Below, piece by piece: positions 63,881 through 64,000 of a stretch of DNA of 64,000 bases. This stretch comes from Pachyseris speciosa. Taxonomy: Eukaryota > Cnidaria > Anthozoa > Scleractinia > Pachyseridae. Every line of letters begins with the position of its first letter. The first letter of the stretch is position 1. The stretch lies in contig JAEMWC010001135.1 of assembly GCA_016490735.1 (NCBI GenBank), forward strand, positions 110,001 to 174,000. The letters run 5' to 3'. The translations under genes were made by a program, and so were the position numbers. The notes beneath the pieces are model-generated. The model ran no database searches, was not told the DNA's origin, and saw nothing but the letters and a program-made list of their open reading frames with translations.

Positions 63881-64000
63881 TACATAAAATTCAAGGAGTA
63901 ATCAAGTAGTATTCAAGCACCAAAAACTGAGTTTTCAAGGTGTGTTTATGGCAAGGTTACTTTGTCTTACACGTAGTTTTGGAAATGTTTTCATCGGTTA

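Overview
The window looks like nuclear DNA of an anthozoan cnidarian, most likely a stony coral. The reasons are an AT-rich sequence, spliced genes with phase-1 exons, F-type lectin and discoidin domains, and a dense load of short inverted-repeat elements, SINEs and LINE fragments. No bacterial or organellar signal was seen.

Layout. (1) 1-11.6 kb is gene-poor, repeat-rich DNA. It holds a small retroelement with 43-bp terminal direct repeats, a 16-bp target duplication and a well-formed hammerhead ribozyme, plus several MITEs, a LINE remnant and a tRNA-derived SINE. (2) 11.66-58.77 kb carries one host gene on the + strand in 15 recognisable exons. It encodes a signal peptide, a discoidin (F5/8C) domain, two F-type lectin domains, two more discoidin domains, an Ig domain, an FN3 domain, a transmembrane segment and a cytoplasmic tail with tandemly duplicated phosphotyrosine motifs. 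It looks like a cell-surface sugar-binding immune-type receptor. (3) Intron 1 contains a complete 19.4-kb Maverick/Polinton (adintovirus-like) element, 12656-32073. It has 205-bp terminal inverted repeats that match at every base compared, 5'-AG...CT-3' ends and a perfect 6-bp target duplication (TCCTTG). (4) The other introns hold a long-TIR element with a decayed gene, a piggyBac-like element nested in a LINE, MITEs and SINEs. (5) 58.8-64 kb has another LINE with a nested MITE and another piggyBac-like element.

The Polinton encodes a protein-primed DNA polymerase B, an AT-hook/zinc-finger protein, a PD-(D/E)XK nuclease, a chromodomain integrase, a PLA2-domain protein, a zinc-ribbon protein, a core protein fused to an adenain-like protease, a major capsid protein, a small AT-hook protein, a penton-like protein and a coiled-coil protein, all on the minus strand. 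On the plus strand are a packaging ATPase, collagen-like fibre proteins, two small proteins of unknown role and, back on the minus strand, a VLTF3/TFIIB-like zinc protein. Seven genes, mostly virion genes, carry TCTA exactly 12 nt before the ATG. This resembles the late motif of the virophage mavirus and its giant-virus host CroV.

The most interesting reading is that the zinc-ribbon, PLA2 and integrase frames are linked by two successive -1 frameshift sites (GGGAAAC then AAAAAAC, both in the correct phase). The first has a GC-rich stem-loop 6 nt downstream. If real, this is a retrovirus-like double -1 frameshift in a Polinton. The rival explanation is homopolymer indels. Other breaks (an in-frame TGA in the capsid gene, an in-frame TGA in the second fibre, a frame change in the first fibre) suggest that this copy may be partly dead despite its fresh ends.
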